64,000 bases of DNA, taken from assembly GCF_900582195.1 (NCBI RefSeq), contig NZ_UTHA01000026.1:1-64000 (forward strand). Direction: 5' to 3'. The first letter of the stretch is position 1. Each line of letters begins with the position of its first letter. Shown here one piece after another: positions 27,962-37,003 of the stretch. This DNA comes from Pseudomonas viridiflava. GTDB lineage: Bacteria > Pseudomonadota > Gammaproteobacteria > Pseudomonadales > Pseudomonadaceae. A program made the position numbers and the translations under genes. Under the pieces are notes generated by a model. It was not told where the DNA came from and did not search any database. It was given only the letters and a program-made list of their open reading frames with translations.

Positions 27962-28576
27962 ATGCAACCGGTCATGAATCCGAAATACCCAGGGCTGTCG
28001 GTGCGTGTCGCCGATGAAGGCTTTGCGCCGTATATCTGGGGCAGCGACTTCAGCTTCGAGGTCGCCGCCTATGGTGCTGCCGTGATCGGACAGCCTGTCG
28101 AGCAATGGCGGGTGACGCCGATCGTGCCGTACCGCAAGTGCTACGGCATCGATCCCGAGGAGTTCAGCGCTTTCCACAACGCGGCCGATAGCGCAATTTT
28201 CATGGCCTATCTGGATGATGAGCCGGTCGGGCATCTGGTGATCAGTACCAACTGGAACGGCTTTGCCCATATCGATGAGCTGGCGGTGCATGCGCCAGCG
28301 CGGCGCCATGGTGTGGCCAAGGCGTTGCTGGATGTCGCGCAGTTCTGGAGCCGCAAGAAAAAGCTGCCGGGGATCATGCTCGAAACCCAGAACAACAACC
28401 TCGGCGCTTGTCGGTTGTACGAGCGTTGCGGCTACGTGATTGGTGGCGTGGACCAGTTGCGCTATCGCGGCATTGATCCGAACACCGCCGAAGTGGCGTT
28501 GTTCTGGTATCGATTGTTCGATAATCCGCTGGAAAACTCGCTCAGCTCGCCAGCATCGCCTCGGCTTGTTCCGTGA
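27962..28576 (+). CDS. GNAT-family N-acetyltransferase coupled to ldcA
   Basis: A 204-aa GNAT protein. The acetyl-CoA motif A is HIDELAVHAPARRHGVAKAL, then IMLETQNNNLGACRLYERCG, the typical motif B. Possible starts are ATG 27944 (overlapping the ldcA stop as ATGA), 27962 and 27974; GAGGA about 11 bases before 27962 makes that the best guess. Closeness to the decarboxylase suggests acetylation of a polyamine or amino acid, but no residue proves it. Its 3' end overlaps the convergent LysR gene by 35 bases. Confidence 0.8.
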   Translation: MQPVMNPKYPGLSVRVADEGFAPYIWGSDFSFEVAAYGAAVIGQPVEQWRVTPIVPYRKCYGIDPEEFSAFHNAADSAIFMAYLDDEPVGHLVISTNWNGFAHIDELAVHAPARRHGVAKALLDVAQFWSRKKKLPGIMLETQNNNLGACRLYERCGYVIGGVDQLRYRGIDPNTAEVALFWYRLFDNPLENSLSSPASPRLVP

Positions 28577-29435
28577 TGATCGTCAGTAGCGTCTGAATCG
28601 CCGAAGCGGGCGCGGTGTGCTTGAAGGTCAGGGCATAGAGGCTGATCGGCACGGCCGGCGACAGCGGGCAGACATCCAGACCGGCGGTGCGCGCACCCAG
28701 TGCAGTGAACGGGTCGACGATGGCCAGGCCTTCACCGGCCTCGACCATGCTGCGCATCATTTGATGGGTTTGTACGCGGGTCTGGATGCTCGGTGCCGGG
28801 CGCAGGGCCTGGAGTTTGTTTTCCAGCGCCGGGCTCAGCGGGTCCTGGCCTTCGAGGCCGACCATGGCCTGACCGGCCAGATCCTGCAGGGAAATGTACT
28901 TCTGTTTCGGCTGCAGCCAGCCATGGGGCGCGAGCAGTTGCAGCTTGCCCTGGGCCAGTGGCCGGCAATCGATGTCGGGATGTTCGGGGTCGTGCAGACT
29001 CAAGCCGAGATCGCTTTCGCGCAACAGCAGGCTGCGGACGATGTCGCCGGTCGGCGCACTGAGCAGGCTGCACGGTGCATCGGGCAGGCGCCGGCGCAGG
29101 GCGGCGAGGCTTTGTGGCAGTAATTGTTGCGCCAGCGGCGGGGTGCCGATGATGCGCAAGGGCGGGGCGAGGTACTGCTTGAGGCTGCTGGCCAGGCGCT
29201 GCACCGGTTCCAGCGCTTCATAGACATGGGCGATTTCGACCTGCAATGTCCGCGCTTCGGGCGTCGATTGCAGGCGCCCGCGCACGCTGGCGAACAGCAT
29301 GAACCCCAACTGACTCTCGGCTTCGCGCAAACGCTCTTCGACCTCGGCCACCGGCAACTGCAGCCATTCGGCGGCGGTGCCCAGGTGACCGGTCTGCAAG
29401 AGCGCCTGAATCACTTCGATATGACGTAAACGCAT
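28542..29435 (-). CDS. LysR-family transcriptional regulator
   Basis: A 297-aa regulator. The N-terminal winged helix (MRLRHIEVIQALLQTGHLGT, AAEWLQLPVAEVEERLREAE) is somewhat divergent from the usual TQPALS pattern. The substrate-binding domain starts near LRIIGTPPLAQQLLP and ends KHTAPASAIQTLLTII. Target and ligand are unknown; it is transcribed convergently to ldcA-GNAT, so regulation of that operon is possible but not indicated by divergent placement. Confidence 0.87.
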   Translation of the reverse strand: MRLRHIEVIQALLQTGHLGTAAEWLQLPVAEVEERLREAESQLGFMLFASVRGRLQSTPEARTLQVEIAHVYEALEPVQRLASSLKQYLAPPLRIIGTPPLAQQLLPQSLAALRRRLPDAPCSLLSAPTGDIVRSLLLRESDLGLSLHDPEHPDIDCRPLAQGKLQLLAPHGWLQPKQKYISLQDLAGQAMVGLEGQDPLSPALENKLQALRPAPSIQTRVQTHQMMRSMVEAGEGLAIVDPFTALGARTAGLDVCPLSPAVPISLYALTFKHTAPASAIQTLLTIITEQAEAMLAS

Positions 29436-29520
29436 GCGTGAAGTCCATGTTCAGCAGGTGGGGTCAGTGGCTGAATCCTACCCCAAGTCTGCGCATATGA
29501 CTTCTGCTCATAACGGCCAG

Positions 29521-29757
29521 TTATGAAGCGACGGTTGGCTCGGGTTCGCGGATCAGGGTGATGCCTGACTGCACAAGGAGAAACTCGTTCTCGCTGACCT
29601 TGTTGACGCGATCGCCAATCGCCAGTTTGTAGGTGGTGACAGGCTCCATGCCAGTGGAACCGTCTGCCGACGGGTTGGATTCCTGGAACTCATGCACGGA
29701 ATAAACGCGGCCTTCCGCATCTCTTGCATGGAACTGACCGACGAGTACTGCTGCCAT
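29521..29757 (-). CDS. Small conserved hypothetical protein
   Basis: A 78-aa acidic, soluble protein (GQFHARDAEGRVYSVHEFQE ... YKLAIGDRVNKVSENEFLLV). The beta-rich pattern, with alternation of hydrophobics, suggests a small barrel such as an SH3-like or OB-type fold. I do not recognise a named family. An AGAGG lies 11 bases before the ATG. It stands alone, divergent from the FMN reductase gene. Confidence 0.65.
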   Translation of the reverse strand: MAAVLVGQFHARDAEGRVYSVHEFQESNPSADGSTGMEPVTTYKLAIGDRVNKVSENEFLLVQSGITLIREPEPTVAS

Positions 29758-29942
29758 CTGCTTAGAACCTCTGGAGATAAAACGCTTGATTTGCGGCTTG
29801 GTAGACCGCCATCAAGGCCTGTAAGTTTTCCTACAGGAAAAAAATAATCAGCGCGCGGGAATTTCCCATCGTGTGCTGGTGGAAACGTCACCGGATCATC
29901 TATAACTACGGGCTCCTCCCACGGACCATCGAGAGTTCTTCC

Positions 29943-30500
29943 ATGAGCAATGTCTACAACGTCGCTGTAGTGGTCGGTAGCCTGCGCAAAGCTTCGATCA
30001 ATCGCAAAGTCGCCCTGGCACTGGCGGAGCTGGCCCCGGCGAATCTGAAACTTGAGATCGTCGAAATAGGCGATCTGCCACTGTATAACGAAGACATCGA
30101 CGGTGATTCACCGCCGGCAGCCTACAGCACTTTCCGGGAAAAAGTGGGTTCATCCGACGCGGTGCTGTTTGTCACACCGGAATACAACCGTTCGGTGCCG
30201 GCGCCGTTGAAGAACGCCATCGACGTCGGTTCGCGGCCTTATGGCAAAGCTGTCTGGAGTGGCAAGCCGGGGGCGGTGATCAGCGTATCGCCGGGTGCGA
30301 TCGGTGGTTTCGGCGCGAACCAGCACCTGCGCCAGTCGTTCGTATTTCTCAACGTGCCGTGCATGCAGCAGCCGGAAGCGTATCTGGGCGGCGCGGGTTC
30401 GGCGTTTGATGAGGCGGGCAAATTGAGCGAATCGGTGAAACCTTTTCTGCAGAGTTTTATCAATGCGTACGGACAATTCGTAGAGCAACACAAAAAATAA
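29943..30500 (+). CDS. NADPH-dependent FMN reductase (ChrR/YieF-like)
   Basis: A 185-aa flavodoxin-fold reductase: the FMN phosphate loop GSLRKASINRKVA, LPLYNEDIDGD, and the signature TPEYNRSVPAPLKNAID. Members reduce quinones, chromate or azo dyes with NAD(P)H. ATG 29943 (MSNVYNVAVVVGSLRK) is the family start; the open frame from 29871 is not supported. Arsenic operons often include the related ArsH, but this protein is shorter and more like YieF, so its nearness to arsB may be incidental. Confidence 0.88.
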   Translation: MSNVYNVAVVVGSLRKASINRKVALALAELAPANLKLEIVEIGDLPLYNEDIDGDSPPAAYSTFREKVGSSDAVLFVTPEYNRSVPAPLKNAIDVGSRPYGKAVWSGKPGAVISVSPGAIGGFGANQHLRQSFVFLNVPCMQQPEAYLGGAGSAFDEAGKLSESVKPFLQSFINAYGQFVEQHKK

Positions 30501-30531
30501 GCTCACCGAAATCCCTGGCACAACAGAGATG

Positions 30532-30623
30532 CTGTGGGAGCGAGCTTGCTCGCGAAGGGGCAGTCAGCCACACACCATGGGTGACTTACAGTCCGCCTTC
30601 GCGAGCAAGCTCGCTCCCACAGG
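30532..30623. repeat. REPIN
   Basis: GCTGTGGGAGCGAGCTTGCT and the inverse ending CTCGCTCCCACAG flank about 40 bases. It separates the FMN reductase gene from arsB. Confidence 0.9.
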
Positions 30624-30665
30624 TTTTAGTGTTTAGCACTTCTACTTAATTTAAGGCTGTTGCGG

Positions 30666-31949
30666 ATGCTCGCTGCATCACTGATTTTCCTGCTGACCAT
30701 CACCCTTGTCATCTGGCAACCCAAAGGCCTCGGCGTCGGCTGGAGTGCGACCCTTGGCGCCGTGTTGGCGCTGATCTTCGGCGTTGTCCACCTCAGCGAC
30801 ATTCCGCTGGTGTGGCAGATCATCTGGAACGCCACCGGCACCTTTGTCGCGCTGATCATCATCAGCCTGCTGCTCGACGAGGCCGGGTTCTTCAATTGGG
30901 CGGCATTGCACGTGGCGCGCTGGGGGCGGGGCAGTGGGCGCAAGCTGTTTGCTTTCATGGTGCTGCTTGGTGCGCTGGTGTCGGCGTTGTTTGCCAACGA
31001 CGGTGCGGCGCTGATCCTCACGCCGATCGTGATTTCGATGTTGCTGGCCCTACGGTTTTCCCCGGCGGCGACGCTGGCCTTCGTCATGGGGGCGGGGTTT
31101 ATCGCTGATACCGCGAGCCTGCCGCTGGTGGTGTCGAACCTGGTCAATATTGTTTCGGCGGACTTCTTTCAGATCGGTTTCAACCGCTACGCAGCGGTGA
31201 TGGTGCCGGTGAACTTCGTCAGTGTGGCGGCGACGCTGGGCATGTTGCTGTGGTTCTTCCGCCGCGACATTCCCAAGGCTTACGACCCTGAGCAACTGGC
31301 GCATCCGGAAACCGCTATTCATGACAAGGCCACGTTCTATGCCGGCTGGGCGGTGCTGGCGATCTTGCTGATCGGTTGCTTTGCGCTGGAGCCGCTGGGC
31401 ATTCCGATCAGTGCGATTTCCGCCGTGTGCGCCGCTTTGCTGTTGGGCATTGCCGCTCGCGGTCACAAGATTTCCACGCGCAAGGTGATGAAAGAAGCGC
31501 CGTGGCAGATCGTGATTTTTTCGTTGGGCATGTACCTGGTGGTGTACGGCCTGCGCAATGCCGGGCTGACCGGGTATCTGGCCGGTTGGCTGGATGTGTT
31601 TGCCGGTCACGGTGTGTGGGGCGCGGCGATGGGTACCGGTGTGCTGACGGCGTTGCTGTCGTCGATCATGAATAACTTGCCGACGGTGTTGATTGGCTTG
31701 TTGTCGATTGATGCCAGTCAGGCGAGCGGGGTGATCAAGGAGGCGATGATTTACGCCAACGTGATTGGCAGTGACCTGGGGCCGAAGATTACCCCGATTG
31801 GCAGCCTGGCCACGTTGTTGTGGCTGCATGTGCTGGAGCGCAAGGGGATTCACATTGGCTGGGGCTATTACTTCCGGGTCGGGATTGTGCTGACGGTGCC
31901 GGTGTTGTTGGTGACGTTGGCGGCTTTGGCTGTGCGGCTTTCGCTCTAG
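30666..31949 (+). CDS. arsB: Arsenite/antimonite efflux membrane protein ArsB
   Basis: A 427-aa integral membrane protein with 11-12 hydrophobic segments, very close to E. coli Ars[88 protein letters not shown]. It extrudes As(III)/Sb(III), driven by membrane potential or proton motive force, alone or with ArsA. The frame is open from a TTG at 30660, but ATG 30666 is the better start. No arsR, arsC or arsH flanks it. Confidence 0.95.
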   Translation: MLAASLIFLLTITLVIWQPKGLGVGWSATLGAVLALIFGVVHLSDIPLVWQIIWNATGTFVALIIISLLLDEAGFFNWAALHVARWGRGSGRKLFAFMVLLGALVSALFANDGAALILTPIVISMLLALRFSPAATLAFVMGAGFIADTASLPLVVSNLVNIVSADFFQIGFNRYAAVMVPVNFVSVAATLGMLLWFFRRDIPKAYDPEQLAHPETAIHDKATFYAGWAVLAILLIGCFALEPLGIPISAISAVCAALLLGIAARGHKISTRKVMKEAPWQIVIFSLGMYLVVYGLRNAGLTGYLAGWLDVFAGHGVWGAAMGTGVLTALLSSIMNNLPTVLIGLLSIDASQASGVIKEAMIYANVIGSDLGPKITPIGSLATLLWLHVLERKGIHIGWGYYFRVGIVLTVPVLLVTLAALAVRLSL

Positions 31950-31962
31950 ACCCAGGTGGCCC

Positions 31963-32056
31963 ATTCGCGAGCAGGCTCGCTCCCACAGGGGGATGTATCG
32001 CCTCTCCCTACATTTGAAATGCAGTCCAAATGTGAGAGCGAGCCTGCTCGCGAAGA
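31963..32056. repeat. REPIN (GCAGGCTCG variant)
   Basis: TTCGCGAGCAGGCTCGCTCC with the inverse GAGAGCGAGCCTGCTCGCGA at the right end. The REP core is the CTGCTCGCGAA variant, and one arm has GTGAGAG instead of GTGGGAG. It lies between convergent arsB and the DUF1853 gene. Confidence 0.85.
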
Positions 32057-32079
32057 GGCCGGGTCAGGCACTGAAATTT

Positions 32080-33030
32080 TCAGGGCTGGCCCGGTACATT
32101 CGGCCAAAGATCCGATACCAGAAACAAGCGCTCAGCCTCTTCCCATTCCCCTCGCGCATTCTCGATCAGGCGCACCATCAACTGCGCCGGGGCCTGCGGC
32201 TCCAAGTCCTCCAGCCACATTCGCAAATGCTCCGAAGTCCAGGTCTGGTCCGCCGGGTAATGCGCCGGCGCCAGCCAGGCATGGCGGGGCAAGGGTTGCC
32301 AGCGTCCCGCCGGACGTTGTGCGACAAACGCTGGCCAATCCTTCTGATGCAACCAGCTACCGCGCAAATGCTGCGGATGTGCGCCGCTCGGTGATTCAGC
32401 CTGTCCCGGCCACGGGTACAACAAATAACCGCCGAGCCACAGTTGCGCGCTGAACACCTCGATATCCAGCGCCGCCAGCACTTCGCGGCTTTCCGGGCGC
32501 GCCGAAATGGGCAGTTGGTGCTCGGCCAGATGCGCCAGTTTGCGATCCAGCCGATCATGACAACCCGGCCCCAGCCACTGCGCCGGATCGCGACCGTCGC
32601 CATTCTGCGGGCCGAGGTAGAGCTTGATTGCCAGTTCGAGGTGATGCACACCGTCGCAGTCACGCAGCAGCATATCCAGCTCGCCGAGGGTATGGCCCTC
32701 GCGGCGGATCGGCAGGTTAGCGGCAATCAGTTCGATCCCCGGCGCATGCTGAACCGCAAATTGCCACAAGCGCTCGTAATACAAACCCAGCCGCCGCGTG
32801 CGCGCCTGCGACAACCAATGCAGCAGGCCATAACTGTCGCGGTCGAGTTGACGCAGCCAGTGTTCCAGACGTTGAGGATCATGCACCCAGTCGCTGCCAG
32901 CCAGCGGATGACGCTGCGGCCACGGTGTGGTGGCGAGCATCGGCGGGGCGAGGATCACCCACGCCAGATCCCGCACTTCCGGATGGCGTAATTGGTGAGG
33001 CAGCTGGAGCAAGTCGGGAAACAGGATCAT
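32080..33030 (-). CDS. DUF1853 family protein
   Basis: A 316-aa soluble protein matching the DUF1853 layout: an opening [20 protein letters not shown], then [32 protein letters not shown], and the acidic block [20 protein letters not shown] with a later KLYLG. The E-L-D ... E-L-A-x-K pattern resembles the active site of PD-(D/E)XK nucleases; this is my inference, not an established function. It is divergent from nadK. Confidence 0.8.
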   Translation of the reverse strand: MILFPDLLQLPHQLRHPEVRDLAWVILAPPMLATTPWPQRHPLAGSDWVHDPQRLEHWLRQLDRDSYGLLHWLSQARTRRLGLYYERLWQFAVQHAPGIELIAANLPIRREGHTLGELDMLLRDCDGVHHLELAIKLYLGPQNGDGRDPAQWLGPGCHDRLDRKLAHLAEHQLPISARPESREVLAALDIEVFSAQLWLGGYLLYPWPGQAESPSGAHPQHLRGSWLHQKDWPAFVAQRPAGRWQPLPRHAWLAPAHYPADQTWTSEHLRMWLEDLEPQAPAQLMVRLIENARGEWEEAERLFLVSDLWPNVPGQP

Positions 33031-33080
33031 CTTGCGAGCATAGCCGTAAACACGAGCACACCCTTGAGGCTGAAAGGATT

Positions 33081-33108
33081 TTGTCTAACCGGCGCTTTCG
33101 CCCATAAT
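33081..33108 (+). promoter_or_regulatory. Candidate sigma-70 promoter for the nadK gene cluster
   Basis: TTGTCT at 33081-33086 and CATAAT at 33103-33108, spaced 16 bp, lie about 38 bp before the nadK ATG. Good match to sigma-70 hexamers but untested. Confidence 0.4.
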
Positions 33109-33145
33109 CGGGTTTTTCGCGTTTTCGATTGTCCGCAGAGGTCCC

Positions 33146-34036
33146 ATGGAGCAATTTCGTAATATCGGCATCATCGGTCGCCTGGGCAGTTCCCAGGTGC
33201 TGGATACCGTCCGCCGACTGAAACGGTTTCTGCTCGATCGTCACCTGCATGTGATTCTCGAAGACACCATCGCCGAAGTCCTGCCGGGCCACGGCCTGCA
33301 AACGTCGTCGCGCAAGATGCTCGGCGAAGTCTGCGACATGGTCATCGTCGTCGGCGGTGACGGCAGCCTGCTCGGCGCCGCCCGAGCGCTGGCCAAACAC
33401 AATATTCCGGTGCTTGGGATCAACCGTGGCAGCCTCGGCTTCCTCACCGATATTCGCCCGGACGAGCTGGAAGTCGAAGTCGCCAAGGTGCTCGACGGCC
33501 ATTATCTGGTGGAAAACCGCTTCCTGCTGCAAGCCGAAGTGCGCCGCCACGCCGAAGCCATCGGTCAGGGCGATGCGCTCAATGATGTGGTGCTGCACCC
33601 CGGCAAATCGACGCGGATGATCGAGTTCGAGTTGTACATCGACGGCCAGTTTGTCTGCAGCCAGAAGGCCGACGGCCTGATCGTCGCCACGCCGACCGGT
33701 TCCACCGCGTACGCGCTGTCGGCCGGCGGGCCGATCATGCATCCCAAGCTCGATGCCATTGTGATCGTGCCGATGTACCCCCATATGTTGTCGAGTCGGC
33801 CAATTGTGGTCGATGGCAACAGTGAGCTGAAAATCGTCGTGTCGAAAAACATGCAGATTTACCCGCAAGTCTCCTGTGACGGGCAGAACCATTTCACCTG
33901 CGCGCCGGGCGACACCATCACCGTCAGCAAGAAAGCGCAGAAGCTGCGGCTGATTCACCCGCTCGACCATAACTACTACGAAGTCTGCCGCACCAAGCTC
34001 GGCTGGGGCAGCAAGCTGGGTGGTGGAGGCGACTGA
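33146..34036 (+). CDS. nadK: NAD kinase
   Basis: A 296-aa ATP-NAD kinase that makes NADP. The conserved VVGGDGSLLGAARALAK (catalytic GGDG) is near residue 70, then NRGSLGFLTDI, and the NAD-binding ATPTGSTAYALSAGGPIM. An AGAGG precedes the ATG. The terminal TGATG overlaps the next gene start, so translation is coupled. It heads a run of housekeeping and unknown genes reaching pepN. Confidence 0.96.
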   Translation: MEQFRNIGIIGRLGSSQVLDTVRRLKRFLLDRHLHVILEDTIAEVLPGHGLQTSSRKMLGEVCDMVIVVGGDGSLLGAARALAKHNIPVLGINRGSLGFLTDIRPDELEVEVAKVLDGHYLVENRFLLQAEVRRHAEAIGQGDALNDVVLHPGKSTRMIEFELYIDGQFVCSQKADGLIVATPTGSTAYALSAGGPIMHPKLDAIVIVPMYPHMLSSRPIVVDGNSELKIVVSKNMQIYPQVSCDGQNHFTCAPGDTITVSKKAQKLRLIHPLDHNYYEVCRTKLGWGSKLGGGGD

Positions 34037-35007
34037 TGCTCGATCCCGCGCGCAGTTATGACCTGATTGGTGACGTGCACGGATGCGCCCTGACCCTCGA
34101 ACACTTGCTTGACCGCCTCGGTTACCACAAGCAGGGCGGGGTCTGGCGGCATCCATCGCGCATGGCCGTGTTCGTCGGCGACATCATCGACCGTGGCCCG
34201 CGTATTCGCGAGGCGCTGCACATCGTCCACGACATGGTCGAGGCCGGTCAGGCCTTGTGCATCATGGGCAACCACGAATTCAACGCGTTGGGCTGGAGCA
34301 CCCCGGCGCTACCGGGCAGCGGCAAGCAGTTTGTGCGCGAACACACGCCGCGCCATGCACGCCTGCTGCACGAAACCCTGACCCAGTTCGAAGACCATCC
34401 CGGCGACTGGCACGATTTCCAGCGCTGGTTCTATGAGCTGCCGCTGTTTGTCGACGCCGGCCGCTTCCGCGTTGTGCATGCCTGTTGGGATGCCGGCCTG
34501 ATCGAACCGCTGCGCGCGCTGTTCCCCAATGGCTGCATCGATGAACACTTCCTGCAGGCCTCGGCCGTACCGGACAGTTTCGCCTGTACCGTGTTCGACC
34601 GCTTGCTGCGCGGCACCGACATGCGCCTCCCCGATGGCCTGACCATGACCAGCGGTGATGGTCTGGTGCGTTCGTTCTTCCGCACCAAGTTCTGGGAAGA
34701 CGATCCGAAAACCTACGGCGATATCGTTTTCCAGCCTGATGCGCTGCCAGATCCGGTGGCGCAGAAGCCGCTGACCTCCAGTGAAAAAAACAATTTGCTG
34801 CGCTACGGCGTCGACGAGCCGTTGCTGTTCGTCGGCCACTACTGGCGCAGCGGCAAACCGGCGCCGATCCGCCCGAACCTCGCGTGTCTGGATTACAGCG
34901 CGGTGCTCTACGGCAAACTGGTCGCCTATCGTCTGGATCAGGAAACGCGTCTGGATCCGCATAAATTTGTCTGGGTCGATGTCGAGCGGCCGGAGGTGCT
35001 GCAATGA
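34036..35007 (+). CDS. Calcineurin-like metallophosphoesterase
   Basis: A 323-aa metallophosphatase with the full metal-binding set: DLIGDVHGCALTLEHLL (motif I), VFVGDIIDRGPRIREAL (motif II), IMGNHEFNALGW (motif III), VVHACWD and VGHYWRSGKP later. This resembles the PrpE/Ap4A hydrolase (ApaH-like) group, but substrate specificity is unproven. It overlaps nadK by one base and the rhomboid gene by four. Confidence 0.9.
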   Translation: MLDPARSYDLIGDVHGCALTLEHLLDRLGYHKQGGVWRHPSRMAVFVGDIIDRGPRIREALHIVHDMVEAGQALCIMGNHEFNALGWSTPALPGSGKQFVREHTPRHARLLHETLTQFEDHPGDWHDFQRWFYELPLFVDAGRFRVVHACWDAGLIEPLRALFPNGCIDEHFLQASAVPDSFACTVFDRLLRGTDMRLPDGLTMTSGDGLVRSFFRTKFWEDDPKTYGDIVFQPDALPDPVAQKPLTSSEKNNLLRYGVDEPLLFVGHYWRSGKPAPIRPNLACLDYSAVLYGKLVAYRLDQETRLDPHKFVWVDVERPEVLQ

Positions 35008-35873
35008 GTGCGGTAGCGGTATTGCGTCTGCCCTTGGCGGTGGACTTGAGTGGTTTCGTCAAGCTGCTGCAACGCATGCAGGTCCCGCATCGGGTCAGCG
35101 AAGAGGCCGGCGAGCAAGTGTTGTGGGCACCGGCGGAAATCAGCGAAGACGTGCGCTCCTTGTACGAACGCTTTCCGGCGGGCGATCCCGATCAGCAAAT
35201 GGACATTCCCGTCGCGCCGACCGTCAAACGGCCGAGCTTTGCCGAGCAACTGAAATACGCCAAGGCCACCGGGTTCATCCTGTTGTTGTGCCTGATCGTT
35301 GGCGGGCTGACTTATCTGGGCGAAAACCTGCAAACCCTGCGCTGGCTGACCTTCCTCGATTTTCAGGTGGTCGGTGAATACATCCATTTCGTGCCGTTGG
35401 CCGACAGTCTGGCGGCGGGGCAGTGGTGGCGTCTGGTCACGCCGATGCTGATCCACTTCGGCATCCTCCATCTGGCCATGAACGGCATGTGGTACTGGGA
35501 GCTGGGGCGGCGCATCGAGTCGCGTCAGGGCAGCATCAACCTGATCGGCCTGACGCTGCTGTTCAGCCTGGTGTCCAACTACGCGCAGTTTGTCTGGAGC
35601 GGCGCGACCTTGTTTGGCGGCCTGTCCGGCGTGCTTTACGGTTTGCTCGGACACTGCTGGATCTTCCAGCTGCTGGCGCCGAACCCGGCCTATCGCCTGC
35701 CGCGCGGCGTGCTGGTGATGATGCTGGTGTGGTTGCTGGTGTGCATGTCCGGGCTGATCTCGATGATCGGTTTCGGCGAAATCGCCAACGCCGCCCATGT
35801 CGGCGGGTTACTCATCGGATGCTTCACCGGTTTGTTGGGCGGTTTGTATAACCGCCGTAAACTGGCCGCCTGA
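35004..35873 (+). CDS. Rhomboid-family intramembrane serine protease (GlpG-like)
   Basis: A 289-aa membrane protein. A cytoplasmic N-terminal domain of about 90 residues (LRLPLAVDLSGFVKLLQRMQ) precedes six membrane segments. HFGILHLAMNGMWYWELG matches the HxxxN loop of GlpG, the nucleophile Ser is in FGGLSGVLYGLLGHCW, and the partner His in IANAAHVGGLLIGC. It should cleave transmembrane substrates within the inner membrane. The start ATG overlaps the preceding stop (ATGA). Confidence 0.93.
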   Translation: MSAVAVLRLPLAVDLSGFVKLLQRMQVPHRVSEEAGEQVLWAPAEISEDVRSLYERFPAGDPDQQMDIPVAPTVKRPSFAEQLKYAKATGFILLLCLIVGGLTYLGENLQTLRWLTFLDFQVVGEYIHFVPLADSLAAGQWWRLVTPMLIHFGILHLAMNGMWYWELGRRIESRQGSINLIGLTLLFSLVSNYAQFVWSGATLFGGLSGVLYGLLGHCWIFQLLAPNPAYRLPRGVLVMMLVWLLVCMSGLISMIGFGEIANAAHVGGLLIGCFTGLLGGLYNRRKLAA

Positions 35874-35905
35874 ATTTTCAGCAGATAAAGAGCACGGAGA
35901 CCCTG

Positions 35906-36166
35906 ATGTCCTCTTTTAACGACATGATCAACAACATTACCCCGGACATCTACGAGAGCCTGAAGCTGGCCGTGGAAATCGGCAAGTGGTCCGACGGTGG
36001 CAAACTCACCCCCGAGCAGCGTGAGCTGTCGTTGCAGGCGATGATCGCTTGGGAAATCCAGAACCTGCCTGAAGACCAGCGCACCGGTTACATGGGGCCG
36101 CAGGAATGTGCATCGAAGTCGATCGAAGTGCCGAACATCCTGTTCAAGTCGGATGCCATCCATTGA
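35906..36166 (+). CDS. YeaC family protein (DUF1315)
   Basis: An 86-aa protein. The line YESLKLAVEIGKWSDGGKLT, followed by EQRELSLQAMIAWEIQNLPE and RTGYM, is the DUF1315/YeaC signature. It is small, soluble and of unknown function. A GGAG-containing site lies a few bases before the ATG. Its stop overlaps the likely TTG start of the DUF2797 gene, an arrangement that suggests coupled expression of the pair. Confidence 0.88.
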   Translation: MSSFNDMINNITPDIYESLKLAVEIGKWSDGGKLTPEQRELSLQAMIAWEIQNLPEDQRTGYMGPQECASKSIEVPNILFKSDAIH

Positions 36167-36993
36167 TCGAGATTGGCCGCGGTGCAATCAGCAAAATGTC
36201 GGCCCGCCTGGACGGGCCGAACGTGCAATACGCGTTTCGACTGGATGACGTCGAGGTGCCGGTCAACCCGTTGATCGGCACTACGGTGCGTCTGGAGTAC
36301 CTGGGGGCGATCCACTGCACCCATTGCGGGCGCAAGACCAAAACCAGTTTCAGCCAGGGTTACTGCTACCCGTGCATGACCAAACTGGCGCAGTGCGACC
36401 TGTGCATCATGAGCCCGGAGCGTTGCCACTATGACGCCGGCACCTGTCGCGATCCAGCGTGGGGCGAGCAGTTCTGCATGACCGATCACGTGGTTTACCT
36501 GTCCAATTCGTCGGGCATCAAGGTTGGCATTACTCGTGCTACGCAACTGCCGACTCGCTGGATCGATCAGGGTGCGTGTCAGGCATTGCCGATCATGCGC
36601 GTGTCGACGCGGCAGCAGTCGGGCTTCGTCGAAGACCTGTTCCGCAGTCAGGTGGCTGACAAGACCAACTGGCGCGCGTTGCTCAAGGGCGATGCGGCAG
36701 CGGTCGATCTGGCGCAGGTACGCGACCAGTTATTCGAAAGCTGCGCCGAAGGCTTGCAAGGTTTGCAGGAGCGATTCGGCCTACAGGCTATTCAGACGAT
36801 TGCCGATGTAGAACCTCTCGAAATCCGCTATCCGATCGAGCAATACCCGGCGAAAATCGTCAGCTTCAACCTGGACAAGAACCCGATTGCCGAAGGCACG
36901 TTGTTGGGGATCAAGGGCCAGTACCTGATCTTCGACACCGGCGTGATCAACATTCGCAAGTACACGGCCTATCAGCTCGCCGTGCATCAATAA
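36163..36993 (+). CDS. DUF2797 family zinc-ribbon protein
   Basis: A 276-aa protein starting (M/L)IEIGRGAISKMSARLDGP. It has two Cys pairs that look like a zinc ribbon (CTHCGRKTKTS ... CYPCMTKLAQCDLC), then VVYLSNSSGIKVGITRATQL and RWIDQGA, a pattern that resembles the core of GIY-YIG nucleases, and a C-terminal beta-rich region. The frame is open from ATG 36106 inside yeaC, but TTG 36163, overlapping the yeaC stop as TTGA, and ATG 36196 are more plausible starts. Function unknown; a nucleic-acid role is inference. Confidence 0.82.
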   Translation: MIEIGRGAISKMSARLDGPNVQYAFRLDDVEVPVNPLIGTTVRLEYLGAIHCTHCGRKTKTSFSQGYCYPCMTKLAQCDLCIMSPERCHYDAGTCRDPAWGEQFCMTDHVVYLSNSSGIKVGITRATQLPTRWIDQGACQALPIMRVSTRQQSGFVEDLFRSQVADKTNWRALLKGDAAAVDLAQVRDQLFESCAEGLQGLQERFGLQAIQTIADVEPLEIRYPIEQYPAKIVSFNLDKNPIAEGTLLGIKGQYLIFDTGVINIRKYTAYQLAVHQ

Positions 36994-37003
36994 GGACTCC
37001 AGC

